13,777 nt of DNA from JBEDKD01 sp041172365 (lineage in GTDB: Bacteria > Cyanobacteriota > Cyanobacteriia > Cyanobacteriales > Microcoleaceae), in NCBI GenBank assembly GCA_041172365.1, contig JBEDKD010000352.1:1-13777 (forward strand), written 5' to 3'. The notes below the pieces were generated by a model. The model searched no databases. It saw only the letters and a program-made list of their open reading frames with translations, and was not told where the DNA came from. The first letter of the stretch is position 1. Every line of letters begins with the position of its first letter. This document shows positions 1-7,926 of this stretch, piece after piece. The translations under genes and the position numbers were made by a program.

Positions 1-11
1 GTCGGGAAATC

Positions 12-103
12 AAATAAAACACCAAGACACCAAGACACCAAGGGGTAAATCGGATTTTGAGAGACTCTATTTTCTTTTCTTAGTGCCTTAGTGTCTTTGT
101 GTT
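12..103 (-). terminator. Long imperfect stem-loop downstream of the multi-kinase gene
   Basis: Two 25-nt arms, at 79-103 and 18-42, face each other 10 bases past the kinase stop codon. Each arm is built from variants of an ACACCAAG-like octamer, so the structure is an inverted pair of short tandem repeats. Read as minus-strand RNA, 21 pairs are Watson-Crick, three are G-U and one is A-G. The far arm runs straight into TTTTATTT (12-19 on the plus strand), as expected of a Rho-independent terminator. The loop is long (36 nt), so termination strength is uncertain. Similar octamer repeats are, from general knowledge, common in cyanobacterial intergenic regions. The structure could be a transposable repeat co-opted as a 3' end. 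Confidence 0.6.
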
Positions 104-113
104 AAAACAAGGC

Positions 114-3100
114 TCACCGTGGAATCTCAATGACAAATTCCGTTCCTTCACCTACAGTAGAATTGCATATTAAGGTACCGTGGTGAGTTTCTTCAATAAT
201 TTGGCGGGCGATCGCCAATCCCAAGCCCGTGCCCTTCCCCACACCTTTAGTCGTAAATAAGTGATCAAAAATACAGACTTTAACCTCTTCTGGCATTCCC
301 CAAGCATTATCCTTAATTTTAATCACCGCGTGGGAATTTTCTTCGACGAAAAATGTCGTGATGGTAATGATATTAGGAGCCCTTTCAATCTCTTGATAAG
401 AGCGCGATCGATTAACTTCTTCAAAGGCATCGATCGCGTTAGCCAAGATATTCATAAAAACTTGGTTAAGTTGTCCGAGAAAACACTTAATCTCAGGAAT
501 ATTGCCATAGTTTTTGATCACTTCAATCGCAGGGCGATTCTCAGAAGCTTTGAGACGGTGTTGCAAAATCATCAGGGTACTATCAATCCCCGCGTGGAGA
601 TTCGCGGGAACTTTTATTTGTGTATCACCACGGGAGAATACCCGAAGGGAGGTGCTGATATTTTTGATGCGATCGCACCCAGTTTTCATAGAAGTCAACA
701 TTTTCGGCAAATCATCGAGTAGATAATCTAAATCAACCTCTTCTATTTTCTCAATAATTTCGGTCCCTGGATCGGGAAACTTTTGTTGGTAAAGCTGCAA
801 ACAATCAATTAAATCTTGAACACCATGAGTATATTCATTAAGATTACCAGAAATAAAACCAATAGGATTATTAATTTCGTGAGCGACTCCCGCGACTAAA
901 TTCCCCAAAGCCGACATTTTTTCACTTTGGATCATTTGCAGTTGCGCCTGTTGTAAATTTTTCAGAGCTTCTTCTAGCTCTTGGGATTTCTGCTTAAGCG
1001 CGATTTCCGCTTGTTTGCGATCGCTAATATCTCTCACTAAACAGTGCAGAATTTGCTCACCATCGTAGGGAATTAAAGTCAAGGTAACTTCGGCCCAAAA
1101 ATTATCTCCATTAGCCCGTTGATGCACCCACTCAAATTGATGACTGCCGTTATTTAATGCCTCAGAAATCATCCCATTTACCTTCTCAAAAGAAGATTGA
1201 TTATCCGGCTGTAATTCCGGGGATATCTGGGAGGGATGAATCGCACAAAGCTGTTCCCGATAGGAATAACCAAACAGACTCATGGCGGCTTTGTTACAGT
1301 CAATAAACCCTTGATCACTGAGTAATAAAATAGCATCGACAGACTTCTCAAAAAGCTCTTTGAATCGCATTTCCGATTGATGTAATTTATCCAGAGAGCG
1401 TTGTAATTTATGGTTTTTTTCCTTTTCTGCCGCGTAGAGTCGAGCATTTTCCAAAGAAATCGTGGCTTGGGAGCAGATAAGTTGAATAAGTTCCAAACGA
1501 TCGCGGGTAAAAGCACCTATTGTCAAATTATTTTCTAAATACAAAAGCCCGATGAATTTCCCCTGATGCAAAATTGGTAAACACAACAAACTCTTAGGTT
1601 TTTGCCCAATCACATAAGAGTCGAAAAGCCAATCTTTTTGGGCTGTAGCATCATCGAGGAGGACGGTGTTTAAGCTGTGTTTAACATAATTTACCAAGGT
1701 TATAGGAATATCTTTGCTACTTTCTAATGGTACAGATAGAAGAGTGATTCCTTCATGGGTAGTTGCGAGAGATTCTATAACTAAATTACCATCTTTGACT
1801 ACCAAGAGTGCCACTTTACGAGCTCCAGAATTTTCCAGTACAACTTCCATGAAAGTCTCCAGAAATTTCTCAATTTTAATTTCACTAGAAAGAGCTTGTG
1901 AGACTTTGAGAATTGTCGCCAAATCGAGAACTTCGGAAATAGTGTTAGTGCTAGAGCGAGTGGTTTGGAGAGTTTGATTGATAATGGAGGATTGATTAAG
2001 GGTTAGTCTCGATGTTTCACGCAGTAAAATAGGATTTTGTTGGACTTGTAAAATAGGATAAAGCAGTTGGGAATAGCGTTTTTCTAAGTCGTCGGTTTTC
2101 GCTTTAGCTCCCCAACGAGCGTAGCCATAATAAGCTTCTATCATGTAAGTTTGGGCAATCTTTTCTTTACCCCAATTCAGGTATAATTTCGCCGCGAGTT
2201 CATTCCCTAATGCCTCTTCTTGGATGTATTTGTTTTCCTGCGCGATCGCGATGGCGCGATCGTAGAGTTCGATCGCGTCTAACTTTTTACCGGAAATTCT
2301 AGCCATTTCTGCTTCAACCAGTAGATATTTGTGTAAACAATTAGCCGAATTATAATCAGCCCAAAGTTTCATCTGTTTTTGGTTAGCCAATAATTTCTCC
2401 CAATACTTTTTCTGTTGCACAGGAGACGCGTCTGGATATATGACAGCTAAAGCCAAAGAGTAATAAAGATTATAGGAAATCACCAGAAACTTACCCGTAC
2501 TCGCGCCCAAATGAGGCTCGGTTTGAGTAGCATGACTATAAGCTAACTCATACTCACCAAATAGATAATAAAGAAATATCTGAGCCGTATGTGTATAGTT
2601 AATAGTATTAAAATTGCGCGTCTCATAAAGTTGCGGAAGCATCCTTTGAGCATCAAAGAAATCGCCCTTTAGTTGTGCTGTGTAGTGAGAATTTCCCACA
2701 AGATTACAGAGCACCTGAGTCCATATATGTAACTGATTGATAACTTGCTCTTGACCAAATTTAATGATGTGATCAATATATTTTTCAAATTTTTGCTGAA
2801 TATAATTGAGATTATATCCCGCGAGAATTGAACAAAAATAGGCATTAATAATGCAATAAGCACAATTTTCCGCATCTCCATTTTCGCTAAAACTTTGATA
2901 GCCTTCTATCAAAGGCTCTAGGGATTCTCGAACGGGTTTATAAAAATGCCGGGAAAGACCAAAATACAGGTTATGGATAAGTGCTTTGTCATTAAAATCG
3001 GGGTTCTGGTGATGTTTAGTAATGGCTAATTCTCCAAATTTAGAGCCATTCGGGATATCGTTTAAACCTCCATTTAATAAAACACTAAAAATAGCAAAAG

Positions 3101-6014
3101 TAAAGGGAGTTAGAGCAGAATCGCCGTATTTAATAGTGAGATCAACCAATCGACAAACAATCAAACCTAACATTTCTGGAACACCAAAGTAAGCCGGAAA
3201 ACAAATATGCCTCAAAATCCTCATTGCCGCGATTTTTTCTGGATTCTGCATGGGCGGTAATTTAGTCAAATTCTCAAACCCCACCTGCTCTATCAGTTGA
3301 TTTGTCTTGGCAAAAGCCCGGGTAAAACTTTCTGTATCAGGGTTTTCGGGAAAATATTCCCCTAATTGCGCCAACATTTCGATCGCGAGATTGACAGTCT
3401 CTTTAAAATAAGATTGGGTATGGTAGTATCTCAAGAGTGGTTCATAAATTTTGACGCGATCCGTAATCTTATTTATGTGAGGTAGAGCCCTATCTACTAT
3501 CCCCTTAATCAAGGAAAAATCCGTATTTAAACAGGCTGCATCAGCCGCTCCAATATACAAATCTAATGTCAATTGATATTGCTCTTTCCAAGAGTTTAAA
3601 GATAATAACTTAATTCCTTGAGTAAAATATTCATAAGCCGAGCGAAAAGCCGAGGAAAGTAGTGCTTTTTGACCCCCATATAAATATAACTCAGCAAAGG
3701 AATTTTTTTCGGCGACATCCGTAACTAACTCCACTCCCAAATTCAATTGATTAATAATCTCAAAAATCTTTTCTTCTCGCTCTTCTACTGATACTGTATT
3801 GACCAATATTCGCCCAATTTTTAGATGAGTTGCTTGTTTTTCATTCTCAGGAATAAGGGAATAAGCTGCCTGTTGGACGCGATCGTGCAGAAACTTATAA
3901 ACAACAGTTTGAACAGGATGAGATGAAACGGCATTTTGCTCCTGTGCGACATAGAATTTATACACTTCACTTAGGGGCAGAATCAAACCTTCTGGCAAAG
4001 CCTTCCACAAATCTGCGGCCGTCTTAGTTTCCGATTGTTGAGAGACGATCGCCAATGTCGCCAAGTCAAATTGATTACCAATACAGGCCGCCAATTTCAA
4101 AACATTCTGCGTCGCTTCTGGTAATTTCTGCAACTGTAACGCCATAAACTCAACCACATCATCCGTGAGAGCTAATGACTTGACTTGGGTAATATCGCAC
4201 TGCCAAATTCCCCTATCGCCATCAAACTTTATCAGCCCATCCTCATAGAGAGATTTTAAAAATTGTGTGCTAAAAAATGGATTTCCCTGCGTCTTTTGAT
4301 ACACCAGTTGTGTTAAGGGTTCCGCGATTTCCAAGGCACAACCAAGGGTATCGGCAACCAGTTGATTTAAACTCCCCTCACTTAGGGGTCCTAATGTAAT
4401 CCTGTTAATAGTAGTCTTCGCTTTAGCAATCTCATCCAATGTCAACATTAAAGGATGGGCGGCAAAAACTTCATTATCACGATAAGCACCAATTAATAAT
4501 AAATATCCACTATCTGATTCATTCATCAACAACTGCATTAACTTCAAAGAAGGCGAATCCGCCCATTGTAAATCATCTAAGAAAATCACTAAAGGATGTT
4601 CCTTAGTCGTGAAAACATTGACAAATTTTGGAAATAATAAATTAAAGCGATTTTGCGCCTCTTTGCCAGAAAGTTCTGGTGCGGGAGGTTGTTTACCAAT
4701 AATTTGTTCTAATTCTGGAATCACCTCAATAATGACTTGTCCATTCTCCCCCAGTGCCGCGATAATTTTTCTTTTCCAAACCGCTAAACTGGCATCATTT
4801 TCACTCAGTAATTGTCCCATTAAGTCTCGAAATGTTTGCACAAAAGCAGAAAAGGGAATATTTCGACGAAATTGGTCAAATTTCCCTTTAATAAAATAGC
4901 CCCTTTGCCGGACAATGGGTTTATGGATTTCATTAACAATTGCCGTTTTACCAATACCAGAAAACCCTGCTACTAGCATCATTTCTCCCCCCCCTCGTAT
5001 CCCCTGATTAAGAGCGGTTTGGGTGGGATTAGCAACCCGATCAAAGGCTTCTAGCAAAGTGTTAACTTCCTTTTCACGCCCATAAAGTTTTTCGGGAATG
5101 ATGAAGCGATCGCACAAATCTCTCCGGCCGAGGGTAAAGGGTTCAATCATTCCCTTTTCCTGCCATTGATGCTGACATTCTTCTAAGTCATATTTCAGTC
5201 CCAATACAGTTTGGTAACGATCTTCGGCATTCTTCGCCATTAACTTGCCAACCAGCTCGGACAAAACTAAAGGAATATCAGAATTTAGACTATGAATGGA
5301 AGGGGTTTTTTGTGCCAAATGACAGTGTATTAACTCCATCGGATCATTAGATATAAAAGGAAGTTGTCCCGTGAGAATTTCAAAGAAAGTAACACCCAAG
5401 GAGTAGAAGTCACTGCGGTAGTCAATGCCTTTATTCATGCGCCCCGTTTGTTCGGGTGAGAGATAGGCAAGGGACCCTTCTAGCACGTTAGCATTTTTAA
5501 TTTCTTGGGTTTCTTTCGGTAACAGGGAAGCAATACTAAAGTCAATTAATTTAACCTGTTTAGTCTGTGGATTAATGAGAATATTGTCAGGCTTAATGTC
5601 TTTGTGGATGATGCGGTGGTGGTACAGTCCATTGAGGATATCGGTTAGTTGTAGTGCCAGAAAGAAAAAGTCAGCCAGTGTGAAAGGTTGACTTGTTTCT
5701 TTGAGTGTTTGGAGGTATTTGCCGATGGAGATTCCCCCGAAATCTTCCATCACCAAGGCATAACTATTGTGGTATAGTTCTAGGCTGTAGGTTTTGATGA
5801 TGTTCGGTAAGTCCAGATTTTGCGCGATCGTATATTGATTACGAAACTGTACCAATTCAGTAAAACTGGGGTACTCGTTGCGTAAGAGTTTTATCACTAC
5901 AGGAGTTGAGTCCGATAGTCGTTTTCCTCGATAAACCAGGGTTCTGATACCCGCGTAAAGTTCTTCAGTGATAATGTAGCCTGAAATTTGGGTGGATGGT
6001 TTGCTTAAACTCAT
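114..6014 (-). CDS. Trifunctional Ser/Thr kinase - AAA ATPase - GAF/PAS sensor histidine kinase (HstK-like)
   Basis: This is a 1966-residue signalling protein, probably cytoplasmic, as no membrane segment or signal peptide is seen. Residues about 12-280 form a Hanks-type kinase: Lys42 in VVIK, HKDIKPDN with Asp139, DFS at 158-160 where most kinases have DFG, and SPEQ at 186-189. A large STAND/AAA-type ATPase follows, with Walker A GFSGIGKT at 350-357 and Walker B LVIFLDD ending at Asp481. Next comes a long helical, TPR-like region (about 650-1330). A GAF domain (about 1360-1525) and a PAS domain (about 1547-1665) precede the histidine kinase, whose phosphoacceptor is His1712 in VAHEINNP. The ATPase domain has an N-box near 1857, a G1 box reading DNAWGM near 1904 (Ala replaces the usual first Gly) and a G2 box GKGTGLGLA. 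No receiver domain is fused, so the partner regulator must be elsewhere. The ATG has AAGGA 8 nt upstream. The architecture matches the cyanobacterial HstK class; the input signal is unknown. Confidence 0.95.
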   Translation of the reverse strand: MSLSKPSTQISGYIITEELYAGIRTLVYRGKRLSDSTPVVIKLLRNEYPSFTELVQFRNQYTIAQNLDLPNIIKTYSLELYHNSYALVMEDFGGISIGKYLQTLKETSQPFTLADFFFLALQLTDILNGLYHHRIIHKDIKPDNILINPQTKQVKLIDFSIASLLPKETQEIKNANVLEGSLAYLSPEQTGRMNKGIDYRSDFYSLGVTFFEILTGQLPFISNDPMELIHCHLAQKTPSIHSLNSDIPLVLSELVGKLMAKNAEDRYQTVLGLKYDLEECQHQWQEKGMIEPFTLGRRDLCDRFIIPEKLYGREKEVNTLLEAFDRVANPTQTALNQGIRGGGEMMLVAGFSGIGKTAIVNEIHKPIVRQRGYFIKGKFDQFRRNIPFSAFVQTFRDLMGQLLSENDASLAVWKRKIIAALGENGQVIIEVIPELEQIIGKQPPAPELSGKEAQNRFNLLFPKFVNVFTTKEHPLVIFLDDLQWADSPSLKLMQLLMNESDSGYLLLIGAYRDNEVFAAHPLMLTLDEIAKAKTTINRITLGPLSEGSLNQLVADTLGCALEIAEPLTQLVYQKTQGNPFFSTQFLKSLYEDGLIKFDGDRGIWQCDITQVKSLALTDDVVEFMALQLQKLPEATQNVLKLAACIGNQFDLATLAIVSQQSETKTAADLWKALPEGLILPLSEVYKFYVAQEQNAVSSHPVQTVVYKFLHDRVQQAAYSLIPENEKQATHLKIGRILVNTVSVEEREEKIFEIINQLNLGVELVTDVAEKNSFAELYLYGGQKALLSSAFRSAYEYFTQGIKLLSLNSWKEQYQLTLDLYIGAADAACLNTDFSLIKGIVDRALPHINKITDRVKIYEPLLRYYHTQSYFKETVNLAIEMLAQLGEYFPENPDTESFTRAFAKTNQLIEQVGFENLTKLPPMQNPEKIAAMRILRHICFPAYFGVPEMLGLIVCRLVDLTIKYGDSALTPFTFAIFSVLLNGGLNDIPNGSKFGELAITKHHQNPDFNDKALIHNLYFGLSRHFYKPVRESLEPLIEGYQSFSENGDAENCAYCIINAYFCSILAGYNLNYIQQKFEKYIDHIIKFGQEQVINQLHIWTQVLCNLVGNSHYTAQLKGDFFDAQRMLPQLYETRNFNTINYTHTAQIFLYYLFGEYELAYSHATQTEPHLGASTGKFLVISYNLYYSLALAVIYPDASPVQQKKYWEKLLANQKQMKLWADYNSANCLHKYLLVEAEMARISGKKLDAIELYDRAIAIAQENKYIQEEALGNELAAKLYLNWGKEKIAQTYMIEAYYGYARWGAKAKTDDLEKRYSQLLYPILQVQQNPILLRETSRLTLNQSSIINQTLQTTRSSTNTISEVLDLATILKVSQALSSEIKIEKFLETFMEVVLENSGARKVALLVVKDGNLVIESLATTHEGITLLSVPLESSKDIPITLVNYVKHSLNTVLLDDATAQKDWLFDSYVIGQKPKSLLCLPILHQGKFIGLLYLENNLTIGAFTRDRLELIQLICSQATISLENARLYAAEKEKNHKLQRSLDKLHQSEMRFKELFEKSVDAILLLSDQGFIDCNKAAMSLFGYSYREQLCAIHPSQISPELQPDNQSSFEKVNGMISEALNNGSHQFEWVHQRANGDNFWAEVTLTLIPYDGEQILHCLVRDISDRKQAEIALKQKSQELEEALKNLQQAQLQMIQSEKMSALGNLVAGVAHEINNPIGFISGNLNEYTHGVQDLIDCLQLYQQKFPDPGTEIIEKIEEVDLDYLLDDLPKMLTSMKTGCDRIKNISTSLRVFSRGDTQIKVPANLHAGIDSTLMILQHRLKASENRPAIEVIKNYGNIPEIKCFLGQLNQVFMNILANAIDAFEEVNRSRSYQEIERAPNIITITTFFVEENSHAVIKIKDNAWGMPEEVKVCIFDHLFTTKGVGKGTGLGLAIARQIIEETHHGTLICNSTVGEGTEFVIEIPR

Positions 6015-6111
6015 TTTTCTGATCCTTGCCTACTCTACTTATTACCGAGAATCGATTTTGTAAGCACCCCTAGTTTTAATTATGGGGTAAAGGCACACAC
6101 CCTCCCCATTC

Positions 6112-6141
6112 ATTCTAGTCTTTTTTAGTTTATCGTGTCAC
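6112..6141 (-). promoter_or_regulatory. Candidate sigma-70-type promoter for the multi-kinase gene
   Basis: On the minus strand a GTGACA element (6136-6141, five of six matches to TTGACA) is followed after 18 nt by TAGAAT (6112-6117, five of six matches to TATAAT). It lies about 100 nt upstream of the kinase ATG at 6014, in a 189-bp gap with no gene. It is the best match in that gap. The gap holds no clear terminator for the gene upstream, so read-through is also possible. Confidence 0.45.
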
Positions 6142-6203
6142 CGATTGAATCCGCAAGTCGATCGCGTTTTGATCATGGCAAATCAATCCAGGCTCGCGAT
6201 CGT

Positions 6204-7553
6204 TTATTTTTGCCCCGTTTTTTCCGTATTTTGACTAAGAGCTTTAACAAGAGAATCACCAACATAATTAGCTAAAGCTTTCAGCCCTAAATCATTATAA
6301 TGACAACAACTATCTATATAAATAGGTTCTTTGATATCATCCAAGATATTAATCGCACTAAAAAATTGAACCCCATTACTTTGTAACTTTTTGACATTTT
6401 CTAATAATTTCGGATATCCTAATTTCACCGCGTTAGCATAGGGAGTATCCTTATTAAACGCGACTTTCTTTTCAGCTTCACTAAAGACTCGTTTGGTTTG
6501 ATAATATTGATTCGGTTGCAGAAAATGAAAATAGGGAATTTTACTAGCTTCTGAAACTCGTTTCATTAACACCGATGAACGAACCCAATGCTGGGCGATT
6601 TTCTCAAAAACAACCCCATCTGCCAAGGGTTCAGGTACTACATTTAATTGGACAATACTTTGACCTTTAGTATTGGTGGTAATATCTCTATCAAACTTGA
6701 GCACATCTTGGCGATAATTATTAATTAAACTCTGGACATAAATAGATTTAATCGTATGACAACTAGCTAATTTACAAGTAAATAAACTCAATATTTCCGC
6801 ATTTAATTTTTCCTTTGTTGCCCTGATTCTACTCATTGTTTCTATTGCTCTTGGTGTCAAAGTATGACTCGCAAAATTGACTAAAGGTGAAATGTGTTGA
6901 AAACTTGGCATCGTCGTATCTAAATTATTTCTATTATTTAAACTCGATAACGCTACTTCATTAAAACCATCTACATTAATGATAATATCAAATTTTTGAC
7001 CGAGAGAAAGAAAATAATTTAAAATCATTAATTGTTGGGGTTGTTTATAACCACCAGTGGCTAAGGATAAAATAATAAATTCTTTATCCTTAAACTGGGG
7101 CAGTTCCTTCAGTTTATTAGTAATCTCCTTATTTTGGACTTCAAAAACCGATAAATTAGAAGCCACTGAACCGCCAAAAATTGCGACAATTACTTGATTT
7201 TTGCTTTTAACAAAAGGATAATCATAGGGAGAAAGAAAACCATAATTATTAATTTTAAACCCTGGTTGAAAATCCGGGCCCGGTCTTTGAATATATCCAA
7301 AAAAAGGATGAAATCTCTCAATAACCGAGTCCGTGGAGTTCCCCAAACGCACTCCTTCCATATCGATCCCTAACTCTTTATAGTTTTTAGCAATGGATCT
7401 GGTGTAGAAAAATTGTTTATTTTTTAACCAAAATAAACCTAGGGAACCTAACTCTAAAAAAGCACCTAATAAAACTATATTAATGACAACTATTTTGAGG
7501 ATCTCTGTGATTACTTTTTTATTAAATATTTGGGGTAGATTTACGGGTTTCAT
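6204..7553 (-). CDS. Membrane-anchored SGNH/GDSL-hydrolase-like protein, paralogue B
   Basis: This is a 449-residue protein starting MKPVNLPQIF. One hydrophobic helix at about 16-43 looks like a signal anchor, leaving most of the protein outside the cytoplasmic membrane. SGNH-fold landmarks are FGGSVA with candidate nucleophile Ser129 (GGS in place of GDS), GGYKQPQQ near 167-174, DGFNE with Asn198 as the likely oxyanion-hole residue, and CCHYN with His418 as the likely catalytic base. Paired cysteines (CKLASC in mid-protein, Cys416-Cys417) suggest disulphides outside the cell. The neighbour at 7927-9273 is a paralogue along its whole length, with the same motifs in the same order. I moved the start inward from the ATG at 7583. 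The ATG at 7553 has AGGAG 9 nt upstream and gives the same length as the paralogue, whereas the 7583 codon lies inside a repeat. The substrate is unknown; ester hydrolase and O-acyl transferase are both possible for this fold. Confidence 0.8.
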   Translation of the reverse strand: MKPVNLPQIFNKKVITEILKIVVINIVLLGAFLELGSLGLFWLKNKQFFYTRSIAKNYKELGIDMEGVRLGNSTDSVIERFHPFFGYIQRPGPDFQPGFKINNYGFLSPYDYPFVKSKNQVIVAIFGGSVASNLSVFEVQNKEITNKLKELPQFKDKEFIILSLATGGYKQPQQLMILNYFLSLGQKFDIIINVDGFNEVALSSLNNRNNLDTTMPSFQHISPLVNFASHTLTPRAIETMSRIRATKEKLNAEILSLFTCKLASCHTIKSIYVQSLINNYRQDVLKFDRDITTNTKGQSIVQLNVVPEPLADGVVFEKIAQHWVRSSVLMKRVSEASKIPYFHFLQPNQYYQTKRVFSEAEKKVAFNKDTPYANAVKLGYPKLLENVKKLQSNGVQFFSAINILDDIKEPIYIDSCCHYNDLGLKALANYVGDSLVKALSQNTEKTGQK

Positions 7554-7562
7554 CTTGATTGA

Positions 7563-7567
7563 CTCCT
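7563..7567 (-). promoter_or_regulatory. Shine-Dalgarno AGGAG that fixes the start of paralogue B
   Basis: AGGAG on the minus strand lies 9 nt before the ATG at 7553. It sits downstream of the in-frame ATG at 7583, so it can serve only the inner start. The 448-residue length of the paralogue supports the same choice. Confidence 0.65.
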
Positions 7568-7642
7568 GATCTTTAATGCACATTAATTAGGAATGAAAAT
7601 TGTTGCTAAATGAAAGTATGATTTACCCTGGGTAATGCCCCG

Positions 7643-7701
7643 TGCCTACCCCCCTTGCCCGCGCGCGGGGGTAGGGGCAACCACGGGGGGATTGCCCCTA
7701 C
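7643..7701. repeat. GC-rich multi-arm hairpin repeat
   Basis: GTAGGGGCAA at 7671-7680 pairs perfectly with TTGCCCCTAC at 7692-7701 across an 11-nt loop. An upstream arm starting at 7643 (TGCCTACCCCC) can pair instead with 7667-7679, leaving a small bulge, and the palindrome CCCGCGCGCGGG (7658-7669) lies between them. The central arm therefore has two competing partners. The G/C content is far above that of the surrounding DNA. Repeats of this GTAGGGGCAA type are familiar in cyanobacterial intergenic DNA. Confidence 0.6.
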
Positions 7702-7773
7702 AAATTTCATATCCCAATTCAGCAACGCCGAAAATTAAATAACTTGAGCATTGGGTTTGTCGTTTCACCCTTG

Positions 7774-7839
7774 AGAGGGAACCCAGGCAAGATGCCTGCA
7801 CTACTAAGAGGAAACCCAGGCAAGATGCCTGCACTACTT
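7774..7839. repeat. Two tandem 33-bp direct repeats, each with a 6-bp-stem hairpin
   Basis: Unit 1 (7774-7806) and unit 2 (7807-7839) differ at only 2 of 33 positions. Each contains CAGGCA-AGA-TGCCTG (7784-7798 and 7817-7831), a hairpin with a 3-nt loop. Translated on the minus strand the unit gives a recurring QASCLG peptide, which is an artefact of the repeat and not evidence of a gene. Confidence 0.8.
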
Positions 7840-7926
7840 TATGAAATTTTCATTCCTTAATGATTAGCGATTATACCATATCAAAGGGATTATGCAATGG
7901 GGCTGAATCACTAGGATTCAAATCAG

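Larger units (their letters stand above)
7581..7862. repeat. Repeat island bounded by imperfect inverted repeats (MITE-like)
   Basis: The left end (7581-7601) and right end (7845-7862) are inverted copies of each other. They match over all 18 positions of the right copy except for a 3-nt insertion in the left one; both share the core GGAATGAAAATT. Between them lie a GC-rich hairpin module and two 33-bp direct repeats, and no credible gene. The island almost fills the 373-bp gap between the two paralogous SGNH genes. TTAATG occurs just outside the left end (7573-7578) and within the right end (7857-7862), which could be a trace of target duplication, but this is weak. No transposase is present, so mobility, if any, would need to be supplied in trans. 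Confidence 0.5.

Noticed and set aside
208..215. GCGATCGC octamers as a novel regulatory motif
   Set aside because: This is HIP1, a well known over-represented palindrome in cyanobacteria. It is spread through coding sequence here and useful only as a taxonomic sign.
158..5560. DFS in place of DFG in the Ser/Thr kinase as an inactivating change
   Set aside because: Lys42, Asp139 and Asp158 are intact, and to my knowledge this variant is usual in cyanobacterial kinases of this fused class.
7646..7834. 62-residue minus-strand ORF with repeated QASCLG peptides
   Set aside because: It is the translation of the two 33-bp direct repeats and the GC-rich hairpin. The peptide repeats follow the DNA repeat unit; no ribosome binding site or protein family is recognised.
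7671..7839. CRISPR-like array from the regularly spaced repeats
   Set aside because: There are only two 33-bp units, directly abutting with no spacers, and no cas genes in the window.
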